DNA of 22,840 bases from Treponema sp. UBA1798. Lineage in GTDB: Bacteria > Spirochaetota > Spirochaetia > Treponematales > Treponemataceae. Numbering within the stretch: the stretch's first letter is position 1; each line of letters opens with the position of its first letter. The stretch is from assembly GCA_002319875.1 (NCBI GenBank), contig DCFS01000183.1:533-23372 (forward strand), given 5' to 3'. This document shows positions 22,219 through 22,840 of the stretch, piece after piece. The notes beneath the pieces were generated by a model that had not been told where the DNA came from, did no database searches, and saw nothing but the letters and a program-made list of their open reading frames with translations. The position numbers and the translations under genes were made by a program.

Positions 22219-22840
22219 TTATAACCGTACAATCCAGGTATCAGGCAGATATTCTTCTATAATAGAGCGTACCAGATTATACCAGGAAGTACATTTATCA
22301 AGGACAACGGAATCCGAAGAAATAACAACAGGTTCTTTTATCAGTTGCATATCCACATCAGGGACCAGCTCTATCCATACAGGAAAAGCGGCAGCCTCTG
22401 CAATTTCCGCAATAAATGATTTCAGACGACCGGAATTCGATACCTGCCTGTCAAGAAAAAATAATGCCGCACTGACACCATTTTCTTTCAGAGAATCAAA
22501 AACAAGCTGTACGGCCTTATAAGTCTTATCAATAATGCGATACGTACCATGAAGTCCGGCAAGGTCACGTACAGTCCCGTCACGGCAGAAAAAAACAGGA
22601 GAATGGGACAACGCTGTTTCCAGCGTAATAATGGTATTGAATCCATCCACTGCTATACGATCCATATGGACACTGGTAACCTGTTTCCGCAGACGTTCTG
22701 CAAGCCGTCGGTCTGATGCAAGCGCACGCACAAGGGCAAGCCGCTGCCGTTCTTTCAATGAATAATGATTGCCGGCAAAGGTAACCGCCTGCCGGATATC
22801 ATAGCCACGATTTAAAAGCCAGCATATATCTTCGGCAGCC
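22219..22840 (-). CDS. DUF434-type protein of unknown function (5' end cut by window)
   Basis: The minus-strand frame is open to the window end, so about 206 codons are visible and the true start lies beyond 22840. The visible N-terminal part AEDICWLLNRGYDIRQAVTF and the following KERQRLALVRALAS resemble DUF434 proteins, which are small, mostly archaeal and bacterial and uncharacterised. A later VDGFNTIITLETAL and the acidic LFFLDRQVSNSGRL suggest a nucleotide- or metal-binding alpha/beta fold, but this is only an impression. A TTG at 22758 could be taken as a start, but conserved residues continue upstream of it, so I reject it. It ends 76 bp before malQ. Confidence 0.75.
   Translation of the reverse strand, partial: AAEDICWLLNRGYDIRQAVTFAGNHYSLKERQRLALVRALASDRRLAERLRKQVTSVHMDRIAVDGFNTIITLETALSHSPVFFCRDGTVRDLAGLHGTYRIIDKTYKAVQLVFDSLKENGVSAALFFLDRQVSNSGRLKSFIAEIAEAAAFPVWIELVPDVDMQLIKEPVVISSDSVVLDKCTSWYNLVRSIIEEYLPDTWIVRL

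Overview
The window looks like chromosomal DNA of a host-associated, Treponema-like spirochaete. This rests on gene content and style, not on a marker gene: a GreA-type factor fused behind a very large helical N-terminal region, an extra EF-G-like GTPase, a type-2 branched-chain aminotransferase, YjjP/YjjB exporters and a YesM/YesN-type two-component system at moderate G+C. No rRNA, tRNA, CRISPR array, insertion sequence or phage gene was seen. Both end genes are cut by the window edges.

Layout. 1-1764 (+) is the C-terminal part of the GreA fusion, followed by a strong terminator. 1835-5128 (-) reads ilvE, yjjP-yjjB, xth, with xth apparently driven by its own promoter. 5129-5621 is a 493-bp regulatory region. 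5622-10305 (+) is a galactofuranose-type ABC importer, ytfQ-ytfR-ytfT-yjfF. Facing it on the minus strand (14524-10413) is a three-gene sensory operon: a membrane-tethered second YtfQ-like binding protein, a YesM/LytS-type histidine kinase and an AraC/YesN-type response regulator. The two operons end at a shared bidirectional terminator. 14617-15526 (+) is a preQ1-I-type riboswitch with a terminator, controlling a VUT/YhhQ-family (queuosine precursor) transporter. 15566-17653 (+) is an EF-G-like GTPase. 17796-22142 (-) holds manA, a sugar-phosphate nucleotidyltransferase, deoD and malQ. 22219-22840 (-) is a partial DUF434-type gene.

How the genes work together. The best candidate for a little-described system is the central locus. 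One YtfQ paralogue feeds the importer. The other is a predicted lipoprotein encoded 1 bp from a sensor kinase, and probably reports sugar occupancy to that kinase. This would be a three-component sugar sensor, analogous in architecture to the XylFII-LytS-YesN xylose system of Firmicutes but built from galactofuranose-type binding proteins. A direct repeat just upstream of the ytfQ -10 box is a plausible target for the AraC-type regulator.

A second theme is regulatory. Four minus-strand genes (yjjP, xth, deoD, malQ) have a -10 box ending 5-7 nt before the ATG and no ribosome binding site, which predicts leaderless mRNAs. The other genes have ordinary Shine-Dalgarno sequences. A related intergenic sequence also occurs about 40-50 nt downstream of both manA and deoD, in the same orientation. 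All functions are inferred from reading the sequence; no database search was run.
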